From Macrosoma leucophasiata (lineage: Eukaryota > Arthropoda > Insecta > Lepidoptera > Hedylidae): a stretch of DNA of 64,000 nucleotides. Positions within the stretch are counted from its first letter, which is position 1, and each line of letters opens with the position of its first letter. The notes below the pieces were generated by a model. The model searched no databases and was not told the DNA's origin. It was given only the letters and a program-made list of their open reading frames with translations. The stretch is taken from positions 21,778,001-21,842,000 of the forward strand of contig JAWQUS010000007.1 in assembly GCA_036365455.1 (NCBI GenBank), written 5' to 3'. Shown here in pieces: positions 1-11,132 of this stretch. A program made the position numbers and the translations under genes.

Positions 1-194
1 GGCCTACTCGGCCTATAGGGAAATCCGCCTCTGTAGGTATATGTATGGCCCCTTAACTAACTATCATAGAGACTCTTAAAAATATACCTGCGGACGAAAA
101 CACTTTTAGGAAAAAATTAGATGGTACGAAACTGACGAGTGACAAGATGATGTCATAATCGAAAACTAAACGAAATAGGCGGTCGGCCCCTGGG

Positions 195-267
195 CCTATA
201 GGCTGCAATCATCACTTAACATCAATGTGAGCTACATGCTTGTATGCCACCATCCTTACGTAAAAAA
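195..267 (+). repeat. Family A, 3' tail fragment
   Basis: CTATAGGCTGCAATCATCAC through GCTTGTATGCCACC and an A-rich end; the tail third of the ~285 bp family A repeat. Confidence 0.75.
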
Positions 268-269
268 GC

Positions 270-600
270 TCGAGATAGAATTCAAATCGAGCGATGCTAT
301 AAAATAGGATTTGCACAAATCGTTTCTTAGAAGCCAAGTATCGGTGAATGACGTCGCATCACCCATTGCATAAATGAGGAAGGAACGAACCTCGACCGGG
401 ATGTGGACAATTAACGCGCTCGTAACAAATCCCCGGGAAGCGCCCATTATCAGGACGCGAGGACAACCGACAATTATCGTTGCCGATACACTGATGTAAT
501 CGGTATGTTTGCGATGCGAGGGATACAGTGGCAAAAGTCGACATTGATATATCTATATATTATATCAATTATAATAAGCGATTGGTCGACACTTCCTGTG
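270..600. other. No recognisable feature
   Basis: Overlapping short frames only, without codon bias or motifs; probably intergenic. Confidence 0.4.
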
Positions 601-639
601 ACCAATATTTCGGTCAGAGAATAAAAAAGAAAAAAAAGA

Positions 640-835
640 AAAGAAAAGAAAACATTTATTTGGACAGCACAGAGACATGACGATGCATATTGCCAGACGA
701 TTGATACACAGGTACAATTAAACAAAAAGCAAAAACAATAACAATTAAAAAAGAAAAAAAAAGAGATTAAGTCTCACGGCTGGTCCAAGTGGGAGCCCAG
801 ATCAGCTTCATGTCAAGTCGATCACAATAAGCATT
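640..835 (-). mobile_element. LINE 3' UTR fragment
   Basis: The minus strand reads TTGACATGAAGCTGATCTGG, AGCCGTGAGACTTAATC and GTGCTGTCCAAATAAATG before a CTTTT-rich end. The same ordered blocks occur at 8222-8360 (+); partial relatives lie at 19565-19615 and 43880-43990. Confidence 0.65.
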
Positions 836-956
836 GCCATTCAACGTGGCAAATGTGGCAATGCTGCCAGCTTTCTGGGAACTTTGCCGCAGTACGACGG
901 CGATGTACATGGATTTTTTTGGTGCATGTACATAACTGCTTTATTTATTTTTATTT

Positions 957-1037
957 TCTATAGGCTGCAGTCATCACTTAACATCAATGTGAACTGCATG
1001 CTTGTTTGCCACTTCGATTACATAAACAAAAAAAAAA
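957..1037 (+). repeat. Family A, 3' tail fragment
   Basis: Tail block CTATAGGCTGCAGTCATCAC to a poly-A run. Upstream sequence is a different repeat. Confidence 0.8.
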
Positions 1038-1189
1038 GAAAATATTTATATATAATTTGCCAGCTTGAGAATCTTTCAAGTATTAGATTCATCACTCCAG
1101 CCGAGAAACGAGAGCTGGACAAATCCTTCCCCATAGATGCTCAGACCAGTAGGTATTGCGCGCCATTAGGGGAGAACATACCATAAAAG

Positions 1190-1460
1190 AAGCGCGCATG
1201 GCCCCGCGGCTGGTGTAGATCATAAGCGATCTACTCGGTTAAGCGTTACGGGGCGTGGTCGGTTGTGTAATGGGTGACCGCTAGTAGCAAATTAAATTGC
1301 ACGTTTCCGTGCTTCGGAGGGCACGTTAAGCCGTCGGTCCCGATTGCTATCGATAGATAGCAGTCGTTAAGCCTTGTCGGAGGCCTTATGGGCGGTTTGA
1401 AATATCATTGGAGAAGCGTGGTGGAGGAAGATACAGCCCCCCCCCCCCAAAGGGGAGTAA
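1190..1460 (-). mobile_element. LINE fragment related to 6.9 and 50.7 kb
   Basis: Contains GGCCCCGCGGCTGGTGTAGA, GCTATCGATAGATAGCAGTC and CGGAGGCCTTATGGGCGGTT, the reverse order of 6935-7262. A run of 12 C occurs near 1438. Confidence 0.6.
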
Positions 1461-1479
1461 CTAGTGCGGCGCAGTGGGA

Positions 1480-1750
1480 CGTACAATGGGTTGCCATTAA
1501 TATTATTATACCATAACTGCCACGCTTGGAATCGCAGGTGGATTGGCGAACGCAGTGGCAGTAGGTAGTGTTATCCCGAGACGCTACTGCCCATCCCGTG
1601 TTGTTATTCTTACTACCGCCCTATTGTAATGGTTTGACCGCCATTGTTCGGTTGACTGATTGAACTAGTGGAAGAATTCTCTTCCAGTAGAAGAAAATTC
1701 TTACGCTAGTGGGCGGTGGGGTCGTCACGTCCCGACGCCTGTAATATTAT
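1480..1750 (+). repeat. Dispersed repeat with AGAATTC blocks
   Basis: GGTTTGACCGCCATTGTTCG and AGTGGAAGAATTCTCTTCCA recur at 23278-23375, 38805-38915 and, reversed, at 11020-11105 and 12905-13000. Class unknown. Confidence 0.55.
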
Positions 1751-1756
1751 CTAGTA

Positions 1757-2014
1757 CTAGCTGTCCCGGCAAACTTCGTTTTACCTCACAATGAAATAAT
1801 GTGTCAAAATTTGATAGATACGGACTATTTGTATGGGAAAATGAAATTGGGGTTTTTACTATTTCCGTTCAATTTCTTCATATTTCCTTACCTCTTAAAC
1901 CTTCCCTGGACTTCCAAAAATCATTCAAAACCAAAATTAGCCGAATCGGTCCAGCCGCTCTTGAGTTTTAGCGAGAGTACCGAACAGCAATTGCTTTTTA
2001 TACATATAAATAGA
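1757..2014 (-). mobile_element. Helitron-like element, non-autonomous
   Basis: On the minus strand it starts TCTATTTATATG and ends at the CTAG of 1757-1760, after a GTCCCGGCAAACTTCG segment. Flanked by A and T as Helitron insertions are. The interior ACCGATTC block is shared with other copies. Confidence 0.5.
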
Positions 2015-2079
2015 TTAGATTAGTTAAAAAATATTCACCCTTTAATTCTTCACCCAGTAGTTATTCTACAAATAGATGA

Positions 2080-3160
2080 TTGCATTTGACGACGAACGTA
2101 GACAATTAAAGTATCAAAAGCATCTGTCGACAGTAAAGCCCGGCTAAGAAATTGCTCCCGACTCGATCACTTACGTCTATCGATTACTTGAAATCACTAA
2201 ACTGGCACACCTGACACCCAATCTAGTCGACGATGGACAAATTGAAGTGGCTTTTTCGAGAACAAAAGAGTGACTTGTTTTACTAAGATATAATGATTCA
2301 ATGGTAAAAGGCTTTGATGATTGCTAAAATCGTTGTTTAACGATTACGGTAAAGAAGCAAATCACATTGATGGTAAGTGAATACTGCAGGTACTTAATAG
2401 ATAAACAGAGGATTGAATCCGTTGCTACACTTGAGTGCTAAAAATTACATGATCAAACACTCGATAGACATAATTTACATAATGTGGTGGTATGGTGATA
2501 GCCCACGGCTTCGAACTTAACACGAGAAAAAAGAAGTACTTACCTAAGTTTTTTTGTTTTTTTTTATGTAATGGAAGTGGCAAATAAGCATGCAGTTCAC
2601 ATTGATGTTAAGTGATGACTGCAGCCTATTAATATTATTATATTATTATAGCAGCCTAAAACTATACCCATACAAAGACCTTAGGTCAAAATGCAGATGC
2701 GTTACCACTGCTGAGGCCTAAAGTGTTATGACTTTGTGTCGAAAATTACAGGGCCGTACATTACCACCTGACCGGAACACGATAGTGCTAAACACTACCA
2801 TATAACGGCAAGTATATTAGGTAATGCAGTGGTGCCTACGCCCGCGAGCTTTACACAACGTACAAGATTATCCAACTCGTTAGGCATATTTGACGAGGAA
2901 CATAGCCAACATAGGTACCTGAGTATCAGAAGCATCTATTCACAGTAAAGCCCAGCTAAGAAACAAAAACAGGCAATAAAAGTATTAAAAGCACCTGACG
3001 ACAGTAAAGCCCGGCTAAGAAATTGCTCCCGACTCGATCACTTACGTCTGTCGATTACTTGAAATCACTAAACTCCGGCACACCTGGCACCCAATCTAGT
3101 CAACTATGGACAAATTTGTGAAGTGGATTTTTTCAGGATAAAAGAGTGATATATTTTTCT
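2080..3160. repeat. Direct duplication of ~170 bp, plus a third partial copy
   Basis: 2110-2275 and 2980-3155 match closely (AGTAAAGCCCGGCTAAGAAA, CACTTACGTCT). A shorter copy is at 2890-2965. Family A (2559-2862) lies between them. Confidence 0.7.
2559..2862 (-). repeat. Family A, nearly full
   Basis: Minus-strand copy with a TATTAT microsatellite replacing part of CCTATAGACACC. The 5' end is diverged. Confidence 0.8.
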
Positions 3161-3214
3161 GCAATATTAAAGGCTTAGAATGGTGAAAAACAAAAAAGCA
3201 AAGTTACCTAAAGT

Positions 3215-3494
3215 CCACTACTACTACGCTGAGGTCCTGGGTTCGATTCCCGGGTAGGGGGTTATCAGAGATAATGGTGAAAAAGCCTTTATCTCTGGTT
3301 CTATTGGGATTTTCCATTTTCTGGAAGTTTCCCAGTACCTCAAAGTTTGGTAATGTGCCCGGAGATGTCAACAGGCTCGCCACCTGTTACATGGGCCAAA
3401 ACGTAACCGGCGAATCCTGGGTGTTTGCATGTATGCTTGAATGCATGCATTTACCTCTGCCTACCCCTTTGGGGATTACAGGCGTGAAGTTACG
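3215..3494 (+). mobile_element. SINE B (tRNA-derived), near full length
   Basis: Head has the RNA polymerase III B box (GGTTCGATTCC). The body ends CAGGCGTGAAGTTACG. TSD TACCTAAAGT at 3205-3214 and 3495-3504. The 5' tRNA A-box part is truncated. Confidence 0.85.
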
Positions 3495-3567
3495 TACCTA
3501 AAGTTAAACATTATAATAAATTTAATTAACAATACTTATTATTATTACATACATAAATTGTATAGAA

Positions 3568-3832
3568 CATAGAGCAACATGGGCCACCTCATCGGACCGG
3601 AGGGGAGTAGCCATATGCAAGCTTTCCCCTCCGTCAAAGCCCAAATTGTTTATGTATTTTGTTAAAGTCTATAAATTAAAGGTGTGGATTTCATAGTAAT
3701 AGACAATTTTTGTAGTGTGAGTGTGTATCACACGTAGTTTCCCCCGCAAAAAATGATAGACTGTTAGTGTAGCGCTTATTACCGATGCAAAGTAGCCATT
3801 GGCTTTACCCCTCCGGTCCGCGTTGCTCTATG
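3568..3832. mobile_element. hAT-like MITE with 8 bp TSD
   Basis: Terminal inverted repeats CATAGAGCAAC/GTTGCTCTATG, with subterminal GGACCGGAGGGG repeated inverted at the other end. The exact 8 bp duplication GTATAGAA lies at 3560-3567 and 3833-3840. CA...TG ends and an 8 bp TSD fit the hAT superfamily. No ORF. Confidence 0.85.
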
Positions 3833-3971
3833 GTATAGAATGATAAATAAAACAAATGATTGAATGTCTCAAAGCAAATTCAAGAACATTTCTTGTCTGC
3901 TATCGATGTCTCTTATCTGATCACGTCTAAATAAATCTATACTATATATTATCTAATTATATATCTATACT

Positions 3972-4390
3972 TCTATACTAATATTATAAAGAGGAAAACT
4001 TTGTTTGGTTGTATTGAACAGGCTCAAAAACTACTAGACCGATTTTAAAATTTTTTTCACCATCCGAAAGCTACATTATCCACAAGAAAAATCGGCTATA
4101 TTTTATTTAAAAAAAAACAGGGTTCCGTAAGATATTTGGGTTTTTCGGACAAAAGGTGTAAAAAATCTACCAGAAAAGTTACTAATTTTGCATACGGTGC
4201 CTAAACTATAAAAGATAGAACCATAAAATGTTTTAATTAATTGTAGATCTTATAAATATCTATGAAAAAGTCCGGGACACACTACACCTATCTATGTCGT
4301 GTTGAGTGAGGCACAACAACCATTTTCTTATTTAAAAATCTTGTTTTTTTTTGGATTACATTTAATCGCGTTTATTTTACTGTGCTAGAC
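3972..4390 (+). mobile_element. Helitron-like element, 3' end uncertain
   Basis: Starts TCTATACTAATATTATAAAG and shares its interior (AAACTACTAGACCGATTTTA, TTTTTCGGACAAAAGGTGTA) with 63600-63921. The right half has diverged; a CTAG occurs at about 4385. Confidence 0.55.
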
Positions 4391-4749
4391 TAGATTGAGT
4401 GAGACTAGCATGGGTGGCACCCAGTGCGGGTATTGTAGGGTAACTCCAAAGTTCATAACGGTATTCCTAATCCTAAATAGTATATTATATAATATATAAA
4501 ATAAAATAATAAGAATAATCAAACATATTAGAATAACCAATTAGAAAATGCTATTCATTTGAATAGCAACGCATATACATTGAAATCGTTATTTTTTATG
4601 CTGATAGGCTATAGTATTCACTTACTATCGACTTGAACTGTACGCTTGTTTGCCACTTGCATATGTAACTTTACGACGATAATCCCGTAAGGGATAGGCC
4701 GTGGTAAATCGAGTATGCGAGCGTATTGACACAAAGGCACATTACTAAT

Positions 4750-4972
4750 AATATAAATAAATAAATAAAATGAAATACGCTTACACTCACAGCCCCACAT
4801 TAGGTATAAACCTGTGTCGCGGGTGCCGTTGTACACATACAACACATACACAAACACCCAGACCCGAAACAAATATCTGTAAGCCATACAAATAATTGTT
4901 CCGGTGCGGGGATCGAACCCGCGACCCTTTGAATCAAACGGTCTTCTCACACCGCTGGACTAACCGGGTCGT
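4750..4972 (-). mobile_element. SINE C (tRNA-derived)
   Basis: Minus strand head ACCCGGTTAGTCCAGCGGTG (A box) with B box GGGTTCGATCCCC, then a body ending GCTGTGAGTGTAAGCGTATTT and an AT-rich tail. A near-identical copy lies at 50390-50602. The anticodon region does not fold as a normal tRNA and a long unrelated body follows, so it is a SINE. Confidence 0.8.
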
Positions 4973-5430
4973 CAGCATATCCAGGGGTGGTACTAGGAAA
5001 CTACAAGATAATTGAAAACTCCCAATAGCAGAAGAGATAAAGAGTGTCTCTGTACCCAAACCTAAGCTCTGTTTAACTCTGATAGCCTCCGAACCGGAAA
5101 TCGAAATCAGAACCCCAGCAGTGGTGGCCTACTTCCACTATATTAGTAAGGCAGTATCACATTAAAAAAGTGAAATCTAAAATTACCTAATACGGGCTCA
5201 TTGTGTTCTAAAACCTTATTATAAACTTATTTAGGAAAAAATAATTGAAAATAAGGAATATGAGGTCAAAAGTTCCAGACATTATGCATTCAGATGCTAA
5301 AAGGCAGATTGAGTGATGTACAAAGTCAATGTTTCAAAGGGTATCGAAACTGAATATAGCGAAGAAGACGAGATGGGTGTAAGTCATAGAATACAGGCGG
5401 TGACTGACGGATATAGTTTATGATCCCACT

Positions 5431-5932
5431 GCAGAATCATTTCGTTCATCCAGATATGCTGCAAGCCTATAATCATCAATTTTTACGCAACGTTATAGTA
5501 ATCTAGAGAATATTAATTAAATTATACAAGTATTTTTAATTAAATTATTTTATCTTTAAAAAACTTTATATTTGCGGCCGATTTAATTTGGCTCCCGTAT
5601 ACCATAATAATGAGAAATAAAATAGCTTTAATTTGATATATAAATAATACATGTACGTTATGGACGTAAAAAGTAATCGGGGCGGAACGTAAAATACGTA
5701 AGGGCGGCCAAGTGCGCAACGGCGGATGTGATTTTTCAGAGTCTTTATATATTGCCGTAAAGTGGGCAACATTTTAATGATTAACCAAAAATAAAATTCT
5801 TTCCCAAAAAAAATATAAAAAATACTTGCGGCCATTTTTTGATAGGCAACCTAGTGGATATTTATTCTCTAGATTATAAATATGCATGAAAAATAGATTT
5901 GCAGCATATCTAGATGGACGAAATGATTCTGC
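5431..5932. mobile_element. TIR element with 34 bp inverted ends
   Basis: 5431-5464 and 5899-5932 are inverted repeats matching at 32 of 34 positions (GCAGAATCATTTCGT...). A second inverted pair, TAATCTAGAGAAT, lies inside the ends. No recognisable transposase. TSD not resolved; the copy appears single in this window. Confidence 0.75.
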
Positions 5933-6057
5933 CTATACTGATCATAAAGAGCTGAAGCATGTAAAGTATTAACAGGTTCCTTTAGAGCAGTGATCGGCAA
6001 CCCATGGCCCGCAGGCTCCATGCGGCCCTTGATGGTATTATAGACATAGTATATATT

Positions 6058-6320
6058 TTTTTATGTAATGGATGTGGCAAACATGCATGCAGTTCACATT
6101 GATGTTAAGTGATGACTGCAACCTATAGACACCCACACAAAGACCGAGGTCAAAATACAGATGCGTTACCACTCCTGAGGCCTAAGGTGTTATGTCTCTG
6201 TGCCGGTAATTACAGGGCCACCTGACCGGAACACGATAGTGCTGAACACTACCATTTAGCGGCAAGTATATAAGGTAATTCTGGCGTGCTGTTGGTTCTA
6301 CCACATGAAGTTCTATCACC
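6058..6320 (-). repeat. Family A, partial
   Basis: Begins TTTTTTATGTAATGGATGTG and runs to CAAGTATATAAGGTAATTC, with a degraded 5' end. Confidence 0.78.
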
Positions 6321-6402
6321 AGTATCTAATATGCGGCCCGCGACTGTTTTTTAGAGGATGATACAGGGAAATTTCCAAAAAATTTAAACAATCCAATAGC
6401 AC

Positions 6403-6725
6403 ATCTATTGCATTGCTTTATGGTAGCAGTAGCGCCATCTATTACCAACTATGCTAGTTAGGCAACCGATATAATAGACTTTTCAGTTTATTGAATATCG
6501 TAAAGAAGTCGCTTTTACCCTTAATAATTGTTTTATATTATTTCGCATTAACACATGCTTGTGAAATATATTTTATATATTTATATATATTAAATTTTAA
6601 GAGCGGCTGGACTAGATTCCCAGTAGGTCGCGAGTTCGAGTCTCGCCTGAAGTCAAATTTTTCTTTCCATTTTTTTTTTTAAATAAAATATATTTCACAA
6701 GCATGTGTTAATGCGAAATAATATA
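6403..6725 (+). mobile_element. SINE D, rearranged copy with inverted tail
   Basis: 5' leader GTAGCGCCATCTATTACCAA, tRNA-like block GAGTTCGAGTCTCGCCTGAA and tail to GCGAAATAATAT. The tail sequence is also present inverted at 6528-6575, making a hairpin with 6684-6731. A 17 bp TSD, AAACAATCCAATAGCAC, lies at 6386-6402 and 6726-6742. Confidence 0.8.
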
Positions 6726-6742
6726 AAACAATCCAATAGCAC

Positions 6743-6835
6743 TTTTCCCTGACCTGGGGATCGAACCAGCACCTCTTGGAGGACCTCAGAGTAACAGTAG
6801 AGAGCTGCTACCATTAGACTCATGGGGCATCCAAA
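6743..6835 (-). mobile_element. tRNA-like SINE head
   Basis: Minus strand CCCCATGAGTCTAATGGTAG (A box) and GCTGGTTCGATCCCCAGG (B box). The two boxes lie too far apart for a normal tRNA, so it is treated as a SINE remnant. Confidence 0.5.
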
Positions 6836-6919
6836 TTTTTAGGGCTATTAAAATTTCATGCATCATTACTTTTACACCTGCGCGTGCGTATATGTACCTA
6901 AATATATTTCAAATTATGA

Positions 6920-7262
6920 AAGTGCGGCCCACTGGCTGGCACGAGTCTCTTCCCTTTTTGGGGGGAGACCTGGAGCTTACTCCACCACGCTGCTCTAATG
7001 CGGATTGGTGGAGATACGGGTTAGTGGCCAACCCGCTCTCGGATGTTTTCAAACCGCCCATAAGGCCTCCGATAAGGTTTAACGACTGCTATCTATCGAT
7101 AGCAACCGGGACGGACGGCTTAACGTGCCCTACGAAGCACGGAAACGCGCATTTTAATTTGCCACTAGCGGTCACCCATCACACACCCGACCGCGCCCGT
7201 AATGCTTAACCGAGTAGATCGCTTACGATCTACACTAGCCGCGGGGCCATGCGCGCTTCTAA
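6920..7262 (+). mobile_element. LINE fragment, longest copy of this family
   Basis: CCTGGAGCTTACTCCACCAC, GCCCATAAGGCCTCCGATAA, CTATCTATCGATAGCAACCG, ending CTAGCCGCGGGGCCATGCGC. The open frame through it does not resemble a known protein. Confidence 0.6.
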
Positions 7263-7266
7263 ACAA

Positions 7267-7447
7267 TCCCTACTAATATTATAAACACGAAAGTAACTCT
7301 GTCTGTCTGTCCTTTTCACGTCCAAACGACTTAACCGATTTTAATGAAATTTGGTACAGAGATAGAGCTGACTTTGTGAAATAACATAGGCTACTTCGTT
7401 ATTTATAAAACGACATACACGCGGGCGAAGCCGCGGGCAACAGCTAG
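7267..7447 (+). mobile_element. Helitron-like element (Lep1 type)
   Basis: Begins TCCCTACTAATATTATAAA. Before the end is a hairpin, CGCGGGCGAAGCCGCG, followed at short distance by CTAG. Inserted between A7266 and T7448. All are Helitron hallmarks; no helicase is encoded. Confidence 0.8.
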
Positions 7448-8221
7448 TAATATACAAACTTGAATCAGGACTTACATAGTTAACTTACATTAGTTTAGTT
7501 CAAGTAAAAAGTCGTAAGCACTCTTTCTCTAGTCTTGTATAAATAAGATTTCTTCGCTTGTCCGTCGTGTTCAGCTGAAGTAGGTACTTAACTACTTACA
7601 CTTCGAATTCATTATCTTAACTTTTCTCAGTTTTACCAATTTTAGATAGAAACGCTACCGCACGTCACAATTTTGATTATTTTAGACCAACCCCTAACGC
7701 TGGGGGCGTTCCGAAACTTAAATTCAAAATCTTTGAGATTCAAATCGGCACAAATGTTGTTAAAAGGCAGCCGGTTGGATTTCAAAGGAGTCTTGGATCT
7801 TATGACGCTTCAGTTCTCTATATACCTATCTGCCGTTTCATATAAATCTACTTTTTGATCGACATGAATTACTTTTATTTTATCTTACCGTATGACAAAA
7901 CATAGTGAATCTAAATCAAATAGCAAAATGTAGGTCCTAAGTTTTATGTTTTATGGTTTCATGTTTCGCAATCTATACGACTGAAAAAAATCAGGGTAGT
8001 AATATATTTAGTGAACCTAAAAGTATTACAAAAAATATTACAGCTAAGCAGACTTTACAAGTGTACGAATAATAGGTAGGTAAGTAAGTACTAGATAATA
8101 GTAAAAGATCATCTGAAAAAAATATAAATTCTCTCATTTAATTGTTTAACCTGCTTGACATCCGTGAACACGTAACTAGGGTCATAGATAAAAATCAACG
8201 TTAGGTAGATTGATTTTATCG
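7448..8221. other. Unannotated AT-rich sequence
   Basis: No repeat of the window's families and no convincing coding; a 61-codon frame at 7673-7858 has no motif. The next such gap, 8361-8654, is equally empty. Confidence 0.4.
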
Positions 8222-8360
8222 ACTTGACATGAAGCTGATCTGGTCTCCCATTTCGATTAGCCGTGAGAATTAATATTTTTTTATTCTAAAATTGTTTGTA
8301 AATTTATGGAAATTTCGTGTCTCTGTGCTGTTTAAATAAATGTTTTCTTCCTTTCCATTC
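8222..8360 (+). mobile_element. LINE 3' UTR fragment
   Basis: Plus-strand relative of 640-835: CTTGACATGAAGCTGATCTG, AGCCGTGAGAATTAAT, GTGCTGTTTAAATAAATG. Confidence 0.65.
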
Positions 8361-8654
8361 TTTATATATACCTACGTAGTCGTACAATACCTACATATCT
8401 ACTCTGCTCTATCTACACATATATGCATTCATTTTATCATATATTTTCATTTCTTTTACAGAAATATCTACTTGCAAAACCACGCTGTATATAAATGAAA
8501 CATCCAATACCTAACAGTGACTTCCAAAAACACTCTGTACATAAACGACACCGTTTCTCAAACTTAATAAAAATGAAGCACAAGCCCACGTCAGGCACAC
8601 CACACAACGCTCATAAAAATAAACACTTAGCCAATGTAAATCGCATGCACCGCT

Positions 8655-9000
8655 TCACCGGGAATAATGTGAAAAAGTAAACCCGGGTACACGGCACCCG
8701 GGGGACAGTGAATCGGTTATATCCGTGTATTGTTCCGAATATGGCGGCGCGAGAGTAAAAACGAATAGATTGGACACGCCGCCTAAATTGGATCGGGTTA
8801 GATTAAATTTTGGGATAGGTTTCGTACGTGGCCTGTTACCTTTAGGCAAACGGGCCACCTGGTGAAAAGTGGTATCCGTCGCCTATGAACATTTGCAACA
8901 CCAGGGGAGTTGCCAACGCGCTGCCAGCTCTGAAGGACTCTTTTGACTCCATTTTTGAAGAACCCCACTTCATGCCTTTAATCCCCGAATAAAGTAAAAT
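8655..9000 (-). repeat. Dispersed repeat shared with 9.5 and 63.1 kb
   Basis: GGGGACAGTGAATCGGTTA and GAATATGGCGGC recur at 9493-9550. CTGAAGGACTCTTTTGACTCC recurs, diverged, at 63160-63190. Class unknown. Confidence 0.45.
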
Positions 9001-9254
9001 TACATTCAGGAGATATTGAATTGGTTTTAACGTATGTGAAATAAATATGTACGTACTTAGATTAGTAGCTCATATTTTAATTTACCTAATATCTGGTAAA
9101 TAATACTTAACATCTATTAATTAAGATAATAGGTTAAGTAACTAAGTTGCTATCTTACATTATTCTTCAAACGGTATTATACAGTCTTTATTATTAAACC
9201 TACCTAACCTATTATTAATCTATTATTATTAAAGTTACTACATGTGCATGGTCA

Positions 9255-9425
9255 ATTTGTATGGCCCTGTAATTTCCTGCATAGAGCCATAACTCCTTAG
9301 GCCTTAGGAGTGGTAACGCATCTGCATTATGACCTTGGTCTTCTTCTTGGTCTATAGGCTGCAGTCATCACTTAACATCAATGTGAACTGCATGTTTGTT
9401 TGCCACTTACAATATATTAAAAAAA
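9255..9425 (+). repeat. Family A, 5'-truncated
   Basis: From ATGGCCCTGTAATTTCC to GTTTGCCACTTACAATATATT and poly-A. Confidence 0.78.
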
Positions 9426-9732
9426 ATGGTCACATGTGTGTTCTAGTAGCACAGATAGGTTACCTACTTTAAGCAAAATAAGAAAAATGTAAAAAAAGAA
9501 CCCAGGGGACAGTGGATCGGTTCAATTCGTGGATTGTTTCGAATATGGCAGCATATCTGAGTAGAAACGAATATATTAGACACCTATGATTATATCAGCA
9601 TTTTTCTGAGTTGGATTAAATTTTGGAAGCGCCTGTGAAAAGTGTGGACTTTTTGAAGTTCGATGGTAAAATATAAAAAATTGAGTTTTGGAAATTTTAT
9701 TCAGTAGTCTTCGAGTTACAGTGTCGGTGCTT

Positions 9733-10050
9733 ATAGTACTGTTCAGCACTATCGTGTTCCGGTTAGATGTTAATGTATGGCCTCGAAACAACAATCACAG
9801 AGGAAAACAACTTTGGCCTTACTGGCAACTCATCTGCATGTATGACCTCCGGTTTTAGTAAAGCTCCGGTGACGAAGTGTGAGAGCTAAGGCACCACAGA
9901 ATTACCGAAGCTTCTTCCTTTTTAATGATAGTGTGTAGCGTCATCGTGATCCGAACAATAGACGGCCTCGTTGTTTCGGGCGCCGAGGCATAACAGCTTA
10001 CCAACCTCAGGAATGTCAACGCATCTACACTGAAATCTTTAGTTTTTTTT
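9733..10050 (+). repeat. Two diverged family A segments
   Basis: GTTCAGCACTATCGTGTTCCG starts the first segment (9740-9860); a second (9920-10045) has GCGTCATCGTGATCCG and GGCATAACAGCTTACC. Older, strongly diverged copies. Confidence 0.5.
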
Positions 10051-10620
10051 TTTTAATATTTATAGGCTACGGAATTAACTTCATCTTAATTTGATGATGA
10101 TGATCATGATTTCACTGGCGTATTGGACGGAATTATTGGAACCGATGTTTTAGTGGAAAAAAAATCAGTTAACCGAAAAATGGCCGTCAAATTATTCCAA
10201 TGCGACAGTAGTAAGTACTATAACACGAGATGGACAGTTGCGTCCTACGATAAAACTATCCCCCTGAGTCGCCAATCGACATGCCATGCGTGGCGATTAT
10301 GGGATATCCCCCTATAAGGTGGCTTGGAATAGCCGTGGACGTCTTTCGGTTGATATGATGATCATGATTTTACAAACCTCCATAGTTCCATACGAGTCTT
10401 TCACGCACTAGAATCGAAGGCTCTACATGTGTTCCTAGCTCTTGAAAACAGAATCTTGTTTATACAACAACAACACGCAATCGTGTGAGTTGAGTCAGTG
10501 CCCATATTTAATTCAAACCACATAATACACGTAATGTGTGCGTGTACCATTCTACAGAGGGAATTGAAATTGTCAGGGTACTAAGTCACTATGGTTGCGG
10601 TTATTTAGTAGTCTTGTACG

Positions 10621-11005
10621 TATCGCTCACTGATCGCGTTCGTAATGAAGATGTAAGAAAGAGACTTCTTGTGAATGAGGGTATCTGTGTAAAAATGAAA
10701 AAAACCATGCTCCGATGTTTCGGGCATATAGAAAGAATGTCGAATGAGCGAATGATTAAACAGATATACAATGCGAATGTGGATGGTTGCAGAGGCCCAA
10801 GAAGACGAAGACTAACTTATCATGACCAAATAGGTCGAGTTCTGTCGGATGGTGCGGTAAAAAGTCTTAGGAATTGGCGTGCATGTATGAAGACAATGAT
10901 GAAAATAGATGAGGCACGAAAGGTATGTCAGGACCGGGATATCTGGCGCTCTACATTATCTGCCTACCCCGTTAGGGACCTGGCCTGAAGATACATACAT
11001 ATATG
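10621..11005 (+). mobile_element. CATA-tailed LINE, 5'-truncated copy
   Basis: Encodes the RT C-terminus (VRNEDVRKRLLVNEG ... RDIWRSTLSAYPVRDLA, stop at 10986-10988) in one frame and ends in ATACATACAT. TTGTACG at 10614-10620 and 11006-11012 is the likely TSD. Confidence 0.82.
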
Positions 11006-11132
11006 TTGTACGCTGTCACTTGGCGTCGGGATGTGACGACCCCAACCGCCTCTAGTGTAGGAGAATTCTTCCGCAAGTGCAGTCAATACAGGCGGTAAAA
11101 AGAATGACATGGAACAGCGTCCATTTTATTTA

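Noticed and set aside
884..1186. 100-codon plus-strand frame
   Set aside because: Spans a LINE 3' UTR and a family A tail; no coding evidence.
4900..4972. tRNA gene on the minus strand
   Set aside because: A and B boxes are good, but a long conserved non-tRNA body and tail follow, and a second copy has the same body; this is a SINE head.
6892..7209. 105-codon frame in GC-richer DNA
   Set aside because: Lies wholly within a dispersed LINE-type repeat with copies that do not keep the frame.
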